Positions 31,753 to 46,074 are shown, counted from the first letter of the stretch. The stretch: 64,000 nt of DNA from Eledone cirrhosa (GCA_964016885.1 OZ024743.1:16064972-16128971); one strand, 5' to 3'. The notes: a model not told the origin generated them from the letters alone. Translations and numbers: made by a program.

Positions 31753-31812
31753 GTCATCATCATCATCATCATTTTATGTCTGCTTTTCCCTGCTTGCAAG
31801 GATGGGACTTTG
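31753..31812 (-). mobile_element. SINE/LINE tail fragment
   Basis: TCATCATCATCATCATCATT, TTATGTCTGCTTTTCCC and TGCTTGCAAGGATGGGAC are the last ~60 bp of the common tail. Confidence 0.75.
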
Positions 31813-31819
31813 TATTGAA

Positions 31820-33720
31820 ATTAAAAGCCTCGTTCATCATGGCTGCATTAAGAACTTATTTGATCCCCTAGTCAGTAATTTACAAAAAATATCTAAACAT
31901 AAAATGTAGAATTTTACAGATATATATCGTATGTTTCTTGACCCATACCAAGAGATAACAGTCAGTCAAACTTAACAACAGGATATAAAGTTCCCTTTCT
32001 TCCGTTCATCACATGTATTGATTTTCCAAATGATAGATGTTCAACCCTTTGAATCTTGCAGAAAAACAGCTGACTAATATCAATTTTATGACCATAACTT
32101 TTATCATGAAACAGTACATGGCTCCAAAAAAAAAAAAAAAAAAAAGCTTGAGAGACTGCAAGAAAGGAGAAATGAACAAATTAAATAAATAAATACGAAT
32201 AAGAAGAAAATAAGAAAATGAAAGAATTTTTGTTGGATATTTGAAGATTATAAGTAACTGTTTATAGTTACTTATTTGATGTTCATGCTAGTCAATAAAT
32301 TTGGATATAACATCTAAGGGTTCTCTTATTTGTTCTCTTATAAGAAATCGGCGAAATTCTTGGAGATTCCTGTTGATAAATAGATAAATGACTAGATAGA
32401 GATAGACAAATAAATAAATACATTAAAATATGGAATATTTTGCCTAGCAACCAGGGGGTCAGTTGAATCTCAGCACTTTGATTATTATAGCAAAGATTCA
32501 TACTTGGAGCCAAATAGATGAAAGTAGAGTGTATGTTTACAAAGTAAAACATTATATCAGGGAATATGTTTAAAATCAAACTGTATAAGAAGTATCGTGC
32601 ACAAATATTGAAGAAATAAAATATGAGAAATATAGTATTTCTTTATATATTTGGTTTTGGCTTTATAGTTTTAAATTCAAGAAATAGAAGTAACGAACAT
32701 TCATAAATTTGGCATGCAAGTTGTAAGGCTTCTTGAAAAGAATGTAAAGAAAAAATTGAAAAGAGAATTTGTTTAGTAAATGTATTATCTTTAACAATGA
32801 TAAACAACCATATTCCCATATTTGTTACTATTTAACAACCAAAGTAGGAAGAAAATAAGAGAGAAGAAAAATGAAAAAATGAAGAGGAACAAAACTCAGA
32901 AATAAGAAAAATCGAATGCAAGAGTCAATGTTTAAAGGGATGAAAAAACATTAACAACATTTGGTTTCTATATTTTTTCAGTCTTCTTATATTTATATTT
33001 ATATATCTATTATAAAGAAACATTTTGTTAATGATAGTTTTGGCATGTAAATGTTCTTGTTCTTCACACACAGATTCCCTATCACAAAAAGTGAAAATCG
33101 TATGGCTATAAAACTCAAAACTAGTCATGCCAAAAATATCCTTATGTTTTGTAGAGATAACAGAAAATTTCTGCAGATATGAAACATGTTACTAACATTC
33201 ATTAACATGATCTTATCATTTGGATAGTAAATGTGCATATAAATAATACATACAGACACACACACATATATATATACACACACACATACACACACACGCG
33301 CGCGCGCACACACACACACACACACATATATATATTCATGGACGAATAATTATTTTATTTATTCATGTGTTTGCACATAAATGATCAATATTTATTCCAT
33401 GGACTAGCACTGGAGAATAAATTACATCATCAGATGTTTCCTTAATAACAGGAAGCTAGCTAACTTATACACTTGAGAAGTGATATATGATGTTGTGATA
33501 ATCATGCTTTTTCTAAAGTTAGTTGTAGTATAAAATGAAATAGCATCTTCCAGGAATATAAACTTAATTAAAATCTCAGCTTGACAGGAGCTCCTTTTGA
33601 CTTCATAGACACAATAAATTTGCCTGTTTATTCATGTCTGTTATATGTGGGCATATGTACTAATAACAATTTATGTGTATTATGTATGTGATGACATAAT
33701 CCTATTATGTAAAGTATATA
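31820..33720. other. Quiet stretch with (CA)n/(CG)n
   Basis: No gene seen. Poly-A at about 32127-32144; CA/CG/TA microsatellite at 33250-33335. Confidence 0.55.
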
Positions 33721-33724
33721 CATA

Positions 33725-35765
33725 TTCTTCTTCTTCTTCTTCTTCTTGAGGATGAGAGGGAGGAGGGCATTAGAGGTAGTGTCCTCAGACACACCTTCTT
33801 GAGTGTCCTATCAGAAGAACCAACTCTAATTGACCTGGCTGGATCACCAAGCCAAACCAACCACCAAGCTCATGGATGGTATCCAACCATCTTGCTTATA
33901 GTCTATTGCTGGGCCTCAGAAGTGTAGTGAATAATTGAAAATGCAGAGTAATTTCATTTCACAAGAGGAATGATATGCCTTCTGGATTTATAGATATCTA
34001 TCAGTAATATAGCTATAATTCATAATAACTGAATCTGTGTTTCTATGTTTTACATGTATCATGACGTAATGCATCCAATATACTTAAAAAGTGGTTAGCA
34101 AACGAGTTGAGATAAAATTAGATTAAGAAAATGATGTAGTCCTGCTGAGAACATAAAGTCATTTCTAGTTCTATGCCCATGATATAATGCACCCGTTACA
34201 GAGCATTCTGCCATAGAAAGTATGGCAAAAAAGGAATATACTAATGAGGACCTGTCCTATCTATATCTGATAAGAACTGGCTTGGTCAGTGAGGACCTGT
34301 CTCATCTATAACTGCATGGAAAGTGGACATCAAATCATGATGATAATGATGGCATTAGAACATGCATTATTTGAATATGCCTGAAAATAATTCAATAAAT
34401 CAATCAACTAATGTATTATTTCATGCTTGTCTGGAGTACAGAAATAATTTCTTTATTTTATATTCATAATCAGAAACATTTATCAATGTATTGATTAACT
34501 CTATTGACTCTGAGAGCAAGATGTAATGGCAATTGTGACATTCATGCATTTCACAAAGATACTAGTAATGTAAATGGTGTGAAACAGCTGCAACAGTGAA
34601 ATGAAACTGTTTTGTAAATTCAACTGGTTTGAGTCAACATGCATCACCAACTTTTTTTACAAGCAGTCTTTAATTGCTATTTTTTATTCAAGAAAGTATG
34701 TTAACAATATGATCCTATAAACTATTAAATTATCATTCTCGATTTAAGTTATTAAAGTTGCAGCCCAACTTGAAAGATAATATGATATCAGCTCACATAT
34801 GTAAACTATTAGACTACCACTCATTCACTTAAAATATTACTAGAGAAAGCTTTAAGGTATGTAAATTGTCATACTTGGTCAATTAACCATCTTGGCAATC
34901 TGATAGTATGTTATGTTGAACTGTTAAATGTAAGTGATGTGCACTCAGCTGTCATTAATTTATCCTCTCATCCAACATATCAAATAAATTAACCATCATA
35001 ATTTTTTTTCTTCAATGGATTAAAATCTATGGTCTTGTCCTCTGCATCCTTTACTTTAGGGAATTAAAAAACTCCGAAATTGTTACATAGAAATAATATT
35101 AATTTTCACTCTTCATCATAATCATCATCAGCAGCATTATAGTCCTAACCAAATGCTTTTCTATTAATGAAATGTTTACATTATCATCAACATCATTTTT
35201 CATCAAGACCTGACAGCATAACATTTTTCTTTTAATATTTGTAAGTGATTGCATCAGATGTGCTGTGTAGCATTAAAGTTAGCAGTTGGTGAGCAAGATA
35301 TGATCTGATTTTTATGAATTCTCCGTTGAAACTGATTCATTTCTCTCGTGTCATTCATGCCAAATGGAAAAAAAGTGATGTCTTGACCTTTTTTTCATTC
35401 TGAGCTGATGCCTTCTTATAACAATATTAATTTCTCACATTAGCACATGGTTACAAATTTGTAAGGTATAAAATTAGTCAATTAATTACACCCAAAATAT
35501 TACAAGTACATATGTTCTGAATCACAAAGAAATTAAGAACACTTTTTACCATGGCAGTATATGAAATGTCAAAGTAGATGATTGTCATTTAATATTAAAT
35601 AATTCTATAATGATAATATTAAGTTATATTGAACAAATTATCGAATTCTACAGTAAAATTTGCTTTCCATTGTTTACCTTTATCATGTTGTGTCATATTA
35701 TTATTTGAAATCTTGTTAAGGTCAACATATCTCTTTATCTAGTTCACTTCACTTCTTTACATTTC
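33725..35765. other. Quiet stretch with a tail relic
   Basis: (TTC)n at 33727-33747. A relic tail at about 34300-34352 (GCATGGAAAGTGGACATCAA then ATGATG) is preceded by a short duplication of GAGGACCTGTC. Otherwise unassigned. Confidence 0.5.
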
Positions 35766-35769
35766 CCTT

Positions 35770-36640
35770 GACCCTTGTATCTTGTGGGTGCTGCAGTACA
35801 GAACAGTGCATTACTTCCCTCTATTTATCTCTATTAATGTTGTCAGTCCAGAATTGGGTTGCTGCATTATATTTACCAGTTAATTCACTGATGTTATTCA
35901 CCCATTTTTTCTTTAGGTATCCTTATCTCATTTTCCCCCAAAATATAGTTGTGGTGATCTTGACATGTGAACATACTATCACATTTTTCTTTCCTTCACA
36001 GTTGTTAACAGATCTTTGTAGTTGACTACATGTTGACTGATTGCTATGTGAATGCTTTTGTTGCATATGTGTTCTGTATAGGAGGTGACAATAATGTTTC
36101 CATAGCATGTTATTTCAAATGTTAGTATTTTCCTCTGTATGTGATGCGTTGGATTGGGTGCATTCCACTTCTAATGTTGGGGTGTTTTGTGCATACACAA
36201 TATATTACACATAATCAGGCAGGCTGTAAGTAATGAATTTCAGGCCTCCTTCATTTGATGTGTAACTGTAAATTGGGTGGCAGTAATTTTTCCAGACTTT
36301 CAACACATCAACAACATATTTTGCATTCCAGCCTCTCTGGGTGATCAGTTTAGTCTTGCTGACTTTATGTAGGAAGTTGTCGAGCTGTGAGTAAAATTCC
36401 TATATGTCCGTAAACATGAAAGTCTATTGTAGGAGCATACACATGAACCAGTGTGATTTTAAGTAGTGTTGCTTTCAGTTGAATTGTAATAAGTCTGCTG
36501 GATAATGTGTAATATGCCAGTATGGTATGTGTGACAAGCCTACTCACACGGAGGCCTCCACTATTGATATGGCTGTCTTGTTTTCCACTGTAGATCAATT
36601 TGTGACTGGTATTTGTCTTGCATTCTGTAATTTGTATCAT
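35770..36640 (-). pseudogene. LINE endonuclease relic
   Basis: In broken frames the minus strand reads SGKQDSHINSGGLRVSRLVT, LITIQLKATLLKITLVHVYA-P, FYSQLDNFLHKV, then RGWNAKYVVDVLKVWKNY (compare GDWNAKVG in APE endonucleases) and SNEGGLKF. Many stops. Only the endonuclease and the start of the linker are recognisable. Confidence 0.65.
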
Positions 36641-36849
36641 CTACATCACATCTACAACTAATCCTTTGGAAAACTTTGATCAGGAACATAAGGTTGACCG
36701 AATGAATAATAGACGGTTATGCAGAAAAACTAAAGATGCTCCAATGGTCAGGCAAACAAGGTTCTGGTAACTACAATGTTTATGGGATCTGTGGCTAATG
36801 AGGGAGATGCCACTTTTTTCCTCAGGGATTAAGGCTCAGTGCTACTGAC

Positions 36850-37600
36850 TATGTCTGTTTTTCTACAATCAGATGGGTTGGGCACAACCTTTTCATCACT
36901 CATTGCGTTCCTTCATCGTCTATTCTGTGATTTGAGATCAGCTCCAGAACCTCTGCACAGGTCTTCCTTGGTCTACCTCTACTGTGGCTTCCTTCAACTG
37001 GGATTTTCTGGCACTTCATCACCCAGTGATAATTATCCATTCACATCACATGCCCATACCAAGGCAGTCTTCTAACTTTGGATTCTTCTTAAATCTAATT
37101 TCTCCCTCAGTTCATCCAAGCTCTGCCTTGCCTTTCTCTCACATTTACATTGCGCATCCCATGAAGCTTGGTTGCTTCACCTCTTTCCAGCCTAATTCAT
37201 TTCTCTCCAGCCTCTACAGTCACTGCTCATGTTTTAATACCAGGTAGCATTGCACTTCACCCATAAGTGTCATTCATCCATCCTTTTGTATATAGAGAGC
37301 AATATTTTGTGGTAAAAATTTGGAGTAGTTTCGTGAACATTTTCTATATTATCCTTATTGTAGCTATTATGCTCTCAGAGCACCTTCCTTTCCTGCTAAT
37401 TAGGTCACCTAGATAGCAAATGCTATCAACCACTTCTTTGGATCCTTCATGTGATTGGAAAATATTTATACTGACACTCTTCCTATTAATTAACCTTGTG
37501 CATCTGATATACATACAAAGTCTTCCTGTTCTGTTGACTGCCTGTTATCCCACTACATCTCTTGTGTATCTAAGGTATTGTGTACATGAGTTTATGCCTA
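36850..37600 (-). pseudogene. Zinc-finger LINE relic, minus
   Basis: Minus strand from 37600: a degraded finger region, KEVVDSICYLGDLIS..GRCSESIIATI (about 37350-37440), RKARQSLDELREKLDLR and a C-terminal W-x-x-x-V/RGR-like end. Matches the VDSFRYLGGQIS...GRPKKTW part of the LINE at 15.4 kb. Heavily mutated. Confidence 0.65.
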
Positions 37601-37689
37601 CACCTTATATAAATATATATATTTAAAGCAGTTTCTGTCTACCAAATTCTGAATAGGTACTCTCTCATTGATTGAGTGTCAGTGATACA

Positions 37690-38158
37690 CACCTTTATCA
37701 ATCTCAGTTAGGATCTGTTGAAGTGGTTGATATTTTCTGCTATCTATGTGATCTAATTTGCACAGGACGAGGGTGCTCCAAAAGCATAGTAGCTATAATA
37801 AGTACAGGATGGAGGAAGTTTCAGGAGTTATTACACCTGTTGAGAGCAACAGTTTTCTTTCTATGAATGAAAGTTCAGCCGCATGTTTGATGTGGAATGC
37901 TGCCTGTTAGTGGACATGGGCTGTGAATGAAGAGGATATGCAAAAGCTGGGGAGAAATGAAGCATGAAAGGTATGGTGGATGTGTAATTTTAATGTGCAT
38001 GAATGACAAAGCATGGGCAAACGTAGAAAGAAACTACATATTAGAGGAATAAGATATAGTGATCAGGAGAGAAGACAATGCTGTTATGGACATATAATGT
38101 ACATGAATGATGATCGCTGGATAACAAAGTGCCAGGAAATCCCACTGTTTTGTTCATA
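37690..38158 (+). pseudogene. Zinc-finger LINE relic, plus
   Basis: VEVVDIFCYLCDLI and GCSKSIVAIISTGWRKFQEL, then frames resembling RLRGIxxSxxERRQ-CYGHIMYMNDDRW and KCQEIP. Same domain order as the LINE at 15.4 kb, head to head with the minus relic and overlapping it in content. Confidence 0.7.
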
Positions 38159-38436
38159 GCATAGAAATAATGATGACATAGGCAAGTTCATGTGGTATCC
38201 TATAAGCATTGAATGATTAATACGACTTTTGCTGAATAAGATACATATTCATGTCAGTGAATTAGCAGAATTATTAGAACATCAAATAGGATGCCTCACA
38301 GTATTTGCTCTCAGTCCTTGGGAGAAGGATACACTTGATATATCTCCTCGTTTAACAATCCCACCGGGTCCTTGAAGGGTTTCATTCTGTTGAAAAATTG
38401 GAAGGGAAATATTTATGAAGATTCATAATTTATATA

Positions 38437-38770
38437 TAAGAAGGCACATGGCTTAGTGGTTCGAGCATTGGCCTTGCAATCGAAGGGTTGTGAGTTCAAT
38501 TCTCAGACCGGGTGATGTGTTGTTTCCTTGAGCAAGACACTTTATTTCACATTGCTCTAGTTTACTCAAAACTCAGCTGTAGAAATGAGATGATAGGGAC
38601 CCCAGTCCCTATCATTCCACTGCAAAGGGGTCGTGGAGGTGCCACGGCAAAAAAGCACCCAGCACTCACTGTAAATGAGGTTGGTGTTAGAAATCAAGCC
38701 AGAATCAGTTCCCGTCCCACCCTTGCAAGCAAGGAAAAGTGGACGTAACATGAAATGATGAATGATGAAT
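38437..38770 (+). mobile_element. Full-length tRNA-headed SINE
   Basis: A box TGGCTTAGTGG and B-box region GTGAGTTCAATTCTC are clear near 38450-38505. Then GAGCAAGACACTTTATTTCA, body, and tail AAGTGGACGTAACATGAAAT with ATGATG. Best-preserved pol III promoter boxes among the SINEs here. Confidence 0.88.
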
Positions 38771-38779
38771 GATGATGAA

Positions 38780-41735
38780 AAGATTTTCTTTTCCAAATGA
38801 ATTTGTAGCGATTTAGAATAAACTTTCTAAAAGTACATTAAACTTCTGTAAATATTTACTAAAATTGGGCTACTATATATACATAAAACTAGTTGTTCCA
38901 AATGTGACATTTGTTGACAATTTTGCATGGAATGAATATGCTCATTTTTTTCATCTCTTCTTATCTTTAAATATTCTTTGGATTTTTTCCAATGTGTATT
39001 TTTGTGTATTTCATTTGTCTTGTTTCTTATTATTTGCACTTCTCTGTAACAGTATACAAAAGAAATTAATAAGAATATTTTCCCTCCAGCAATGATAATA
39101 AAAAGAAAGAAATGTTACCAACTAGCACTCTTGGACAATTGCTTTTGTGCAAATATATGCTAATTTAATTAGATAAATACACAACGAAGAAATTCCAAAA
39201 GTGTTTGCTAAGTTTACATAAATCATTGCAGATAAAAATAAAATAATGTCCTGAATGTTCTCTAGAGAAACCAAAATCTTCTTCTCCTCTGTCTGTCAAT
39301 CTAGCAAAACATAGAAGAACTACATATTTAACCTTCTATTGCAATGAGGATGTAAACATTCTTACAAATTATTTCATACTTTTGGGGAATATGCCTACAG
39401 CATTCCTTGACTCTTATGGTACCTACATGCCTGAAATAAAATTTGGTTCTACTTTATTTTTATCACACAACAAAGAGGAAAGATAGTGTTTATGGCCCTT
39501 TATTGATTCAGGGCATATAAAACTGGAGGAAAGGAAGAAGATATACTCAAATTGGAAACCTTGTTTGCAGGCTTATTACAGAGTCCATTAAAGGTGGTGG
39601 TGTCAAACTGGGTGATTAAGTCAGCCATCCACAGGAGTCACAGAAGAATTTGAACAAATAACCCAAGGTATACTGTCTAATGCTCTAATGATTTCTCCAG
39701 TGACCTGCTCTATTCTGGTACTTTAAGTATCAAATCCAGAAGGATGAACTCAAATTCAATGATCAAAGGTGGTAATAAAATTTCTAGTTTTAAAGGTTGC
39801 TTTTACTCATATTTAAATTAAAACCTATCATTTTACTAATTTATCTTCCATACACCATTACAATAATGACACAGTTACATTAATAAATTTCCCCTGATTC
39901 TTGGTTTTCAAAATTAATTGCAGCATTATAGGCTGTCTATTTCATTAGGAATATATTTAATCAAATAACTACAGATAAAAACAGAAAATCAAATGAAAAA
40001 GTGGTTTATAACACTTGACTAGCAATGCAAGCAAGTAAATATATTTCGAAATTTCCAAAAATACTAGCTTCTTTGCTAGATAAATTTATTGTTATGCATG
40101 TTTTCAAATCAACTCCATACAAATAGACCTACAATGAAATGCTTTCTATCAATTACTGTCTTATTTTTAATTTTTTTAAATCTAAGACCACAATATCTAA
40201 TGTGTCCTTTCCATTGTTAAGATGGTAGTATCTATTGATTACAATTTGGTTGCTAATCCTAGTGTCCAAATGACCATGTGTATCTCAAATTCCCCAACAC
40301 CCAAAATAAACAGCTGTTATAATAAATATCACTTCTTCGAAATTAATTGCAAACCTGTCGTGTATTAGCATAATCACAAGAGTACATAAAAAGACTGCAT
40401 TATGCAGACTGGTGGATCATAATGTGCAATAAAATGCTTTAGGAAAGTAATTTTGGAAACGATTGTTATGAAACGAATCTTATTTATACAAATACAAATC
40501 TCATCAATACAATATGCCTTAATGAGTCAATGAGTGATTCTTAAATCAAGCTTTTAGAAAATAAGAGCAAAATCTATATCAACTCTCACCCTACCATCTT
40601 AAAGAAAGGGATGTCACATTAGAAAAGATAGACCCTGATACACAAAATGATGGGATAGTCAGAGATAGAAAGTCTTTGATCATAGATCTGCTCAACCAGA
40701 TTTGATCTGCAGATTAAACAACCAATACAACAAAAATCTGATTCCACATGATCAGTATCAAATTACACATAAATTATAAAGTATTTTCAAACATTACTGA
40801 GTTTTACTTCTAATAAACTATAGCACTAATTCCTACTTCTGTGAATTATGCAAGAATATTGAATGAAAACAATTTTAATTATAAATATATAATTTCTGTA
40901 TTGAATGAATATCCTGGTACTGTTGGCCTTAGGACCACCTCCCTACTTACCACCATTGGTACAGAGTTGGCAAGACACAGGTATGAGCCTCACAATTTGG
41001 AAAATGTGTCTCCCTCACCATTCTGAAGGGAAGGGCCTTCTCTATTCTGTTCAGCAGGGCCACCAGTGCATGGGCCACCATTTGCTTATAATAGATGAGG
41101 AGAGCGAAAGAGACAGGAAGTGACAATGGGAATGTTATTCCATTATGTTCAGACCTAATATGTATGTATATATTTATTTACCACACCATATATACATTTC
41201 CTGTCTAATTTAAATATGACTATGTATTTACTTACTTACTCTAACAATCTCTTCTCTACATTTCTTTATTATTCATATCATGGCAGTTTGTTCACATAAT
41301 CATATTTATTAAGTCTACTACTCATGAAATATTCATTATAATTCTCTTCAGCATTTTTTTCCAATATTCCTAAAGACTCTGAATATGTCAATTTGTATGC
41401 AAAGCTAGAAATAGTGGCCAATTGTATCTCATCTCACATGTTCCTATCTTATATAAAGAAACATTGTATTGGATAATCTACTTCTAGATTAAGAAATAAA
41501 ATAGCGTGATCATGGCAAGAAAATTTCAATCATAGGTTTGCTTGGTCAGAGTTGGGAATTTGGGACTAAATAACTTATAAATTGCAAGATGGTTTAAGTT
41601 GCCATTTGATATGACAGACACTATATAGATTGATAACAGTTATGAAATGAGATAATTTTTGTGATGTTCTTTAACAAAAGCTTGGTGTGTATGAATGGTA
41701 AGAGCAATGCAAGCCACCCACAGGCATGGTATCAG
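38780..41735. other. Quiet AT-rich stretch
   Basis: No gene seen. 40,570-40,730 shares scattered words (CTACCATCTTA, TCTGCTCAA) with 49.0 kb and may be an ancient repeat. Confidence 0.5.
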
Positions 41736-41739
41736 CTAA

Positions 41740-44480
41740 ACAAAAGTAGACAATGAGTTTAGAGAGGAATGGCGTTGGACTTATGCTTAGCACCCGAGCA
41801 ACTCGAGCATTGATCAGATGGGAGCCAGTCAGCGAGCACATCATAACCTCCCATTTTCAAAGTGGGCATGTGAAAATTACTGTTGTTCAGGGCTACGCAC
41901 TGATTGATGATGTAACCAACATCGACAAGGACGCCTTCTATGAACAGCTGCAGGACACATTTAATAACTTGCCCAGCCATGACATCAAACTATTGATCAG
42001 TGATTTCAACACTCAGACAGGGAGTGGAACAGGTCACTGGGCCATTTGGTTCTGCTGCAGTCACCATGGACAACGGCGAGAGACTGCACCTGTTTTGTGC
42101 CATCAACAGCTTGTGCATTAGCAACACCTATTTCAACCAGAAAAGCTGAAACGAGATCGAATACATCTGCATCAACCAAAGCTGGCGGTCCTCAGTATGT
42201 GACGTCAGAGTGTACCGAGGTGCAGACATGGGCTCAGACTACCACCTACTGCGTGTGGAACTTCAGCTGCAGCTGAAGAAATGGACATGACAGGAAAGAC
42301 CAAAGCCATATGCAGTGGAGAAGCTGAAGTATCGTGGTCAAGTGCGACTGTACCAACTGGTGCTACACAACCAATTCCAGCAGTTGAGTAAGGCTGCAGA
42401 TCTGGAAGATCAATGGACGATGTTTGCGACAGCGGTGACTGAAGCAGCACAAGAAACTATTGGCCAAAGACAAGGAATGAGGAGGGAAAAATGGATCCAA
42501 GAACCAATGTTGCACCTGATTGACAGACGAAAAAAGGCAAAAGTTGAGCGAGATTCTGCCAGATTAGAGGAAGACCAAAAGAAAAGCGATGCTGTATACC
42601 GCCAAATCGACCGACTGGTAAAGCGAAGCTGCCGGCGGGACAAACGTGACTGGCTGGAGAAAAAGGGTGCTGAGGCAGAGGAAGCTGCTGGTCGAAATGA
42701 CACAAAAGCACTGTTCCACATCGTGAGGGAGTTGACAGGAATGTCGAGCGGTGCCAGCATGCCATTGAAGGACAAAAATGGCAAGACGTTGACCACTGGA
42801 GCGGACCAGGAGCAGCGATGGATGGAGCACTTCCGGGAGATGCTGAACCAACTAAATCCGGTCGCCCTGATAGACTTGACCGCAGAAACTATAGCAACCA
42901 CTGAGGTACTCAAAATCTGCGACGACCATATCACCAAGCAAGAGATGAGAGATGCGATTAGCCACTTGAGGAATGGCAAAGCAGGCAGACTGGATGAGAT
43001 CTCTGCTGAGCTGCTCAAATTCAGTGAGGAGAGCACGATAACAGCATTGACAGACTTTATGAATCACTGCTGGAGGGTTGATCGGATTCCCCTTGAGTGG
43101 CAGCACGGTGTCATCGTCAAAATGCCGAAGAAGGGAAACCTGGCAGACTGCAACAACTGGCGTGGTATCATATTGTTGTCAGTCCCAGGCAAGGCGTTCT
43201 GCACTGTGCCGCTGCATCGACTCCGGCAGGCTGTCGACTTTGTGCAACCAGGAGGAACAAGCCGGTTTCTGAAAAAATCGATCTTGCACAGAACAGATCT
43301 TTACACTATGCAACATTCTCGAACAATGCGTTGAACTACAACAGCCTTTGGCGGTCAATTTTATTGATTTCCAGAAGGCATTCGACAGTGTACACTGGGA
43401 GTCGCTGTGGAATGTTGCGCAACTGTACGGCATTCCTGCAAGATTCATCACCATTTTCAAGGCCCTGTATGAAAACTCCAGCTGCTGCGTGTGGACTGAG
43501 TCCGGTGTGACGGAGTTCTTTGACATTGTCTCAGGAGTCAGGCTGGGCTGCATTCTCTCTCCACTGTTGTTCCTGCTGGCAGCCGATTTCATACTAAGGC
43601 GAATGGATGAAGGACCCGGCCGAGGAATCCCATGGAGAGGGCAGTCGAGGCTGAGGGACCTGTCATTCGCTGACGACATCGCTTTGATCGCTGAAAACAG
43701 TGCAGATCTGCAGGCCCTAACAACATCCCTACCAGAGAGTGTGGAAAAGATCGGCCTGAGAATCAACACCAAAAAGACCAAGGTCATTTGAACGGCCAGC
43801 AACACAAGTCCAGTGATCCGAGTCAACCAATAGGACCTCGAGGAAGTCGATCACTTCACTTATCTGGGCAGCATCCTGACAAGCAGCGGCAACGCGGAGC
43901 TCGACATCAACTGTTGGATCGGCAAAGGAGCCGCAGTTTTCCAGCGGCTGTGCTCAGTCTGGTCGTCTTCATGCATTAGCTGCAAGACCAAGCTCCGCCT
44001 GTACAAGAGCATTTTGCTGCCAACAGTGCTTAATGCGAGCGAGACCTGGAAGAGCATGGCAAAAATAGAGAGACGGCTGAATGCTTTCCACCAGCAGGCC
44101 TGCGAAAGATCCTTAATGTGTCCTGGCGCAACCGAGTGCAAAATAAGGAGATCCTGTGGAGAACCAAGTCATGGATGCTACAGAGAGTGGTCACGAAGCG
44201 TCGGTGCCGACTGGCTGGCCATATTCTGCGTCTGCCAAATGAACAGCATTTGAAAACAGCGATGCACTGGACTCCACCTGGCGGTAAATGGAGGCGGAGT
44301 TGCCCAAGGATCACCTGGCGATGAACGTTCCAGAAGGACCTGATGGCACCAACATCACCTGGCACAGTCTTGAAAAAATTGCCGCTGATCGTGACCGTTG
44401 GCGAGAACCTACTGCTCGATGCACGGCACGGAAGAATCTAAGACTAAGACTGTTACAAAACATGAGTTAACCTACGGCTG
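41740..44480 (+). pseudogene. Near-complete RTE-like LINE: endonuclease plus RT
   Basis: Longest element. Endonuclease from 41753 (RNGVGLMLSTRATRALIRWE, VKITVVQGYA, KDAFYEQLQDTFNNLP, degraded LISDFNTQTG box), frameshifted near 42050. Linker/RT N-part 42315-43334 (LRNGKAGRLDEISAELLKF, IPLEWQHGVIVKMPKKGNL, NWRGIILLSVPGKAF). Frameshift near 43300, then RT palm 43348-43791: motif A FIDFQKAFDSVHW, motif B GVRLGCILSPLLF, motif C FADDIALIAE. The C-terminal part to 44470 (FTYLGSILTSSGN, RWRLAGHILRLPN-like) is in shifted frames. GC content is visibly above the flanks. At least four lesions. Confidence 0.88.
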
Positions 44481-44908
44481 TAGTAAAAGTCCTTTTTTCT
44501 AAATTCCACACATTTGTAACCAGCACTTGGCAATATAATTGCAAAGCAAATGCTTTAAGCAAATAATATTATATATATCTATGAGTGTGTTTGTGCGTTT
44601 GTGCATCTATGCCTGTATCTTTGAATGTGTATGGGTGTCTGTGTGTCTGTATGTGTGTATGTGTATGTCTGAATGAGAATATATATAATATAATATAAAA
44701 TGATATAATGAGAATGATTTAGTATGCTATATTTGTAAAACTACAAACACTGGATTTGAAGATTCTTTTAAAGATATTAAGAAAAATATAATAGCATATT
44801 TATGGTAATGATAATGGTGTATATTGATACATTGCTTAATGATTGGGTTCACCAAAGATAAGATGAATTTATATATTGTGACACACACACACATGTATAC
44901 ACGCACAT

Positions 44909-44968
<60 letters not shown>

Positions 44969-46050
44969 TTGAGTGTCAAATATTGATTTTATGTGGAATA
45001 TTAATGTTAATGTATTTTTGGGAATTTATTTAATGCATCTTTGTGAATTAAATATAAATCAGTATCCAAAACAGTCTATCCATAGCTTCTTAATCAATTG
45101 TATCTACTTGACACATATTAATATATACCAAATGTTGACAAGATAAGTGGCTGAGAGATTAAATGAAAAAAAAAACTCACTTTAAGAATTCATAAATCAC
45201 AATGTAAAACTTATTCTCACACTAATGGCAAGCAAATGACAAAACATATAAATGAAAATTAATATCTAAATGCTAAACAGCAATAATTTTAAATGGCCCC
45301 AAATCAATATTTAAGAAATGTCAGATTCAGATTTCTTAGTTAGTCATATTATAAGACAGATATTTTAGGAATTTAGATATAAATCAAGCTATTTGATATG
45401 CTAATTTATTTTATATTACATACTTCCATTTCTATAGTTGCAAATCATTGGAGTAATATCTATATAGACATTACAAAACTGTTAAGTCCCACTATTTAGT
45501 ATCTTATCTATCAGACTAAATAATGTTTCCAGATTAATAGAAATGTACAAAATTTAAAAATGCTTAAATATAACTTATAGTATAGTGAGAAGACTATATT
45601 ACTTATACATTATGCACATGTGTTAAGCATATGGTTCTTGTGAAGATCATGAAATAGTGTTCTAAGCCTATGCATAATGTATGTCCTCTTTGGTCAGTGT
45701 TGAACATGTATGTATAAAATGCTCTTCTTTAGGTAATTTTTTGTTATAGAAGACCAGCAGTTTCACATGCTAAAAGTCTCCTCTTTCAACACTAAATATA
45801 TTTTCCAAAGGAAAGGTAAGAGTCAGTAACACTTGGAACCAGTGCTGTTACAGGTGAATTCAGAATGTATAGAACCTTAAATGTTTAAGGTTTTAAGAAT
45901 TATGCCAAATTATTGCACATTAATTAGTTGAATTATAGATTAATTAGACAAGTCCAATTTTGCACATTAATTAGTTTAATTATAGATTAATTAGACAAAT
46001 CCAGATTTTGCTTCAGCTGTTGGATTCTATGGGAAAATTCAGCAAGGTGT
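44481..46050. other. Quiet stretch with (GA)n and a short tandem duplication
   Basis: (GA)n at 44919-44965. Two ~49-bp tandem copies at 45915-46013 (GCACATTAATTAGTT..AATTATAGATTAATTAGACAA). No gene seen. Confidence 0.6.
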
Positions 46051-46074
46051 AATGTCAGTTTGCAGGCAATCCCT

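Noticed and set aside
33414..33440. CTGATGA on the minus strand near 33430
   Set aside because: No GAAA in register and no pairing stems found.
38450..38510. Possible tRNA genes at SINE heads (also 13.7, 17.38, 23.8, 25.6, 27.69 and 63.6 kb)
   Set aside because: Only box A/B-like parts are tRNA-like; no cloverleaf or acceptor stem, and all continue into SINE bodies.
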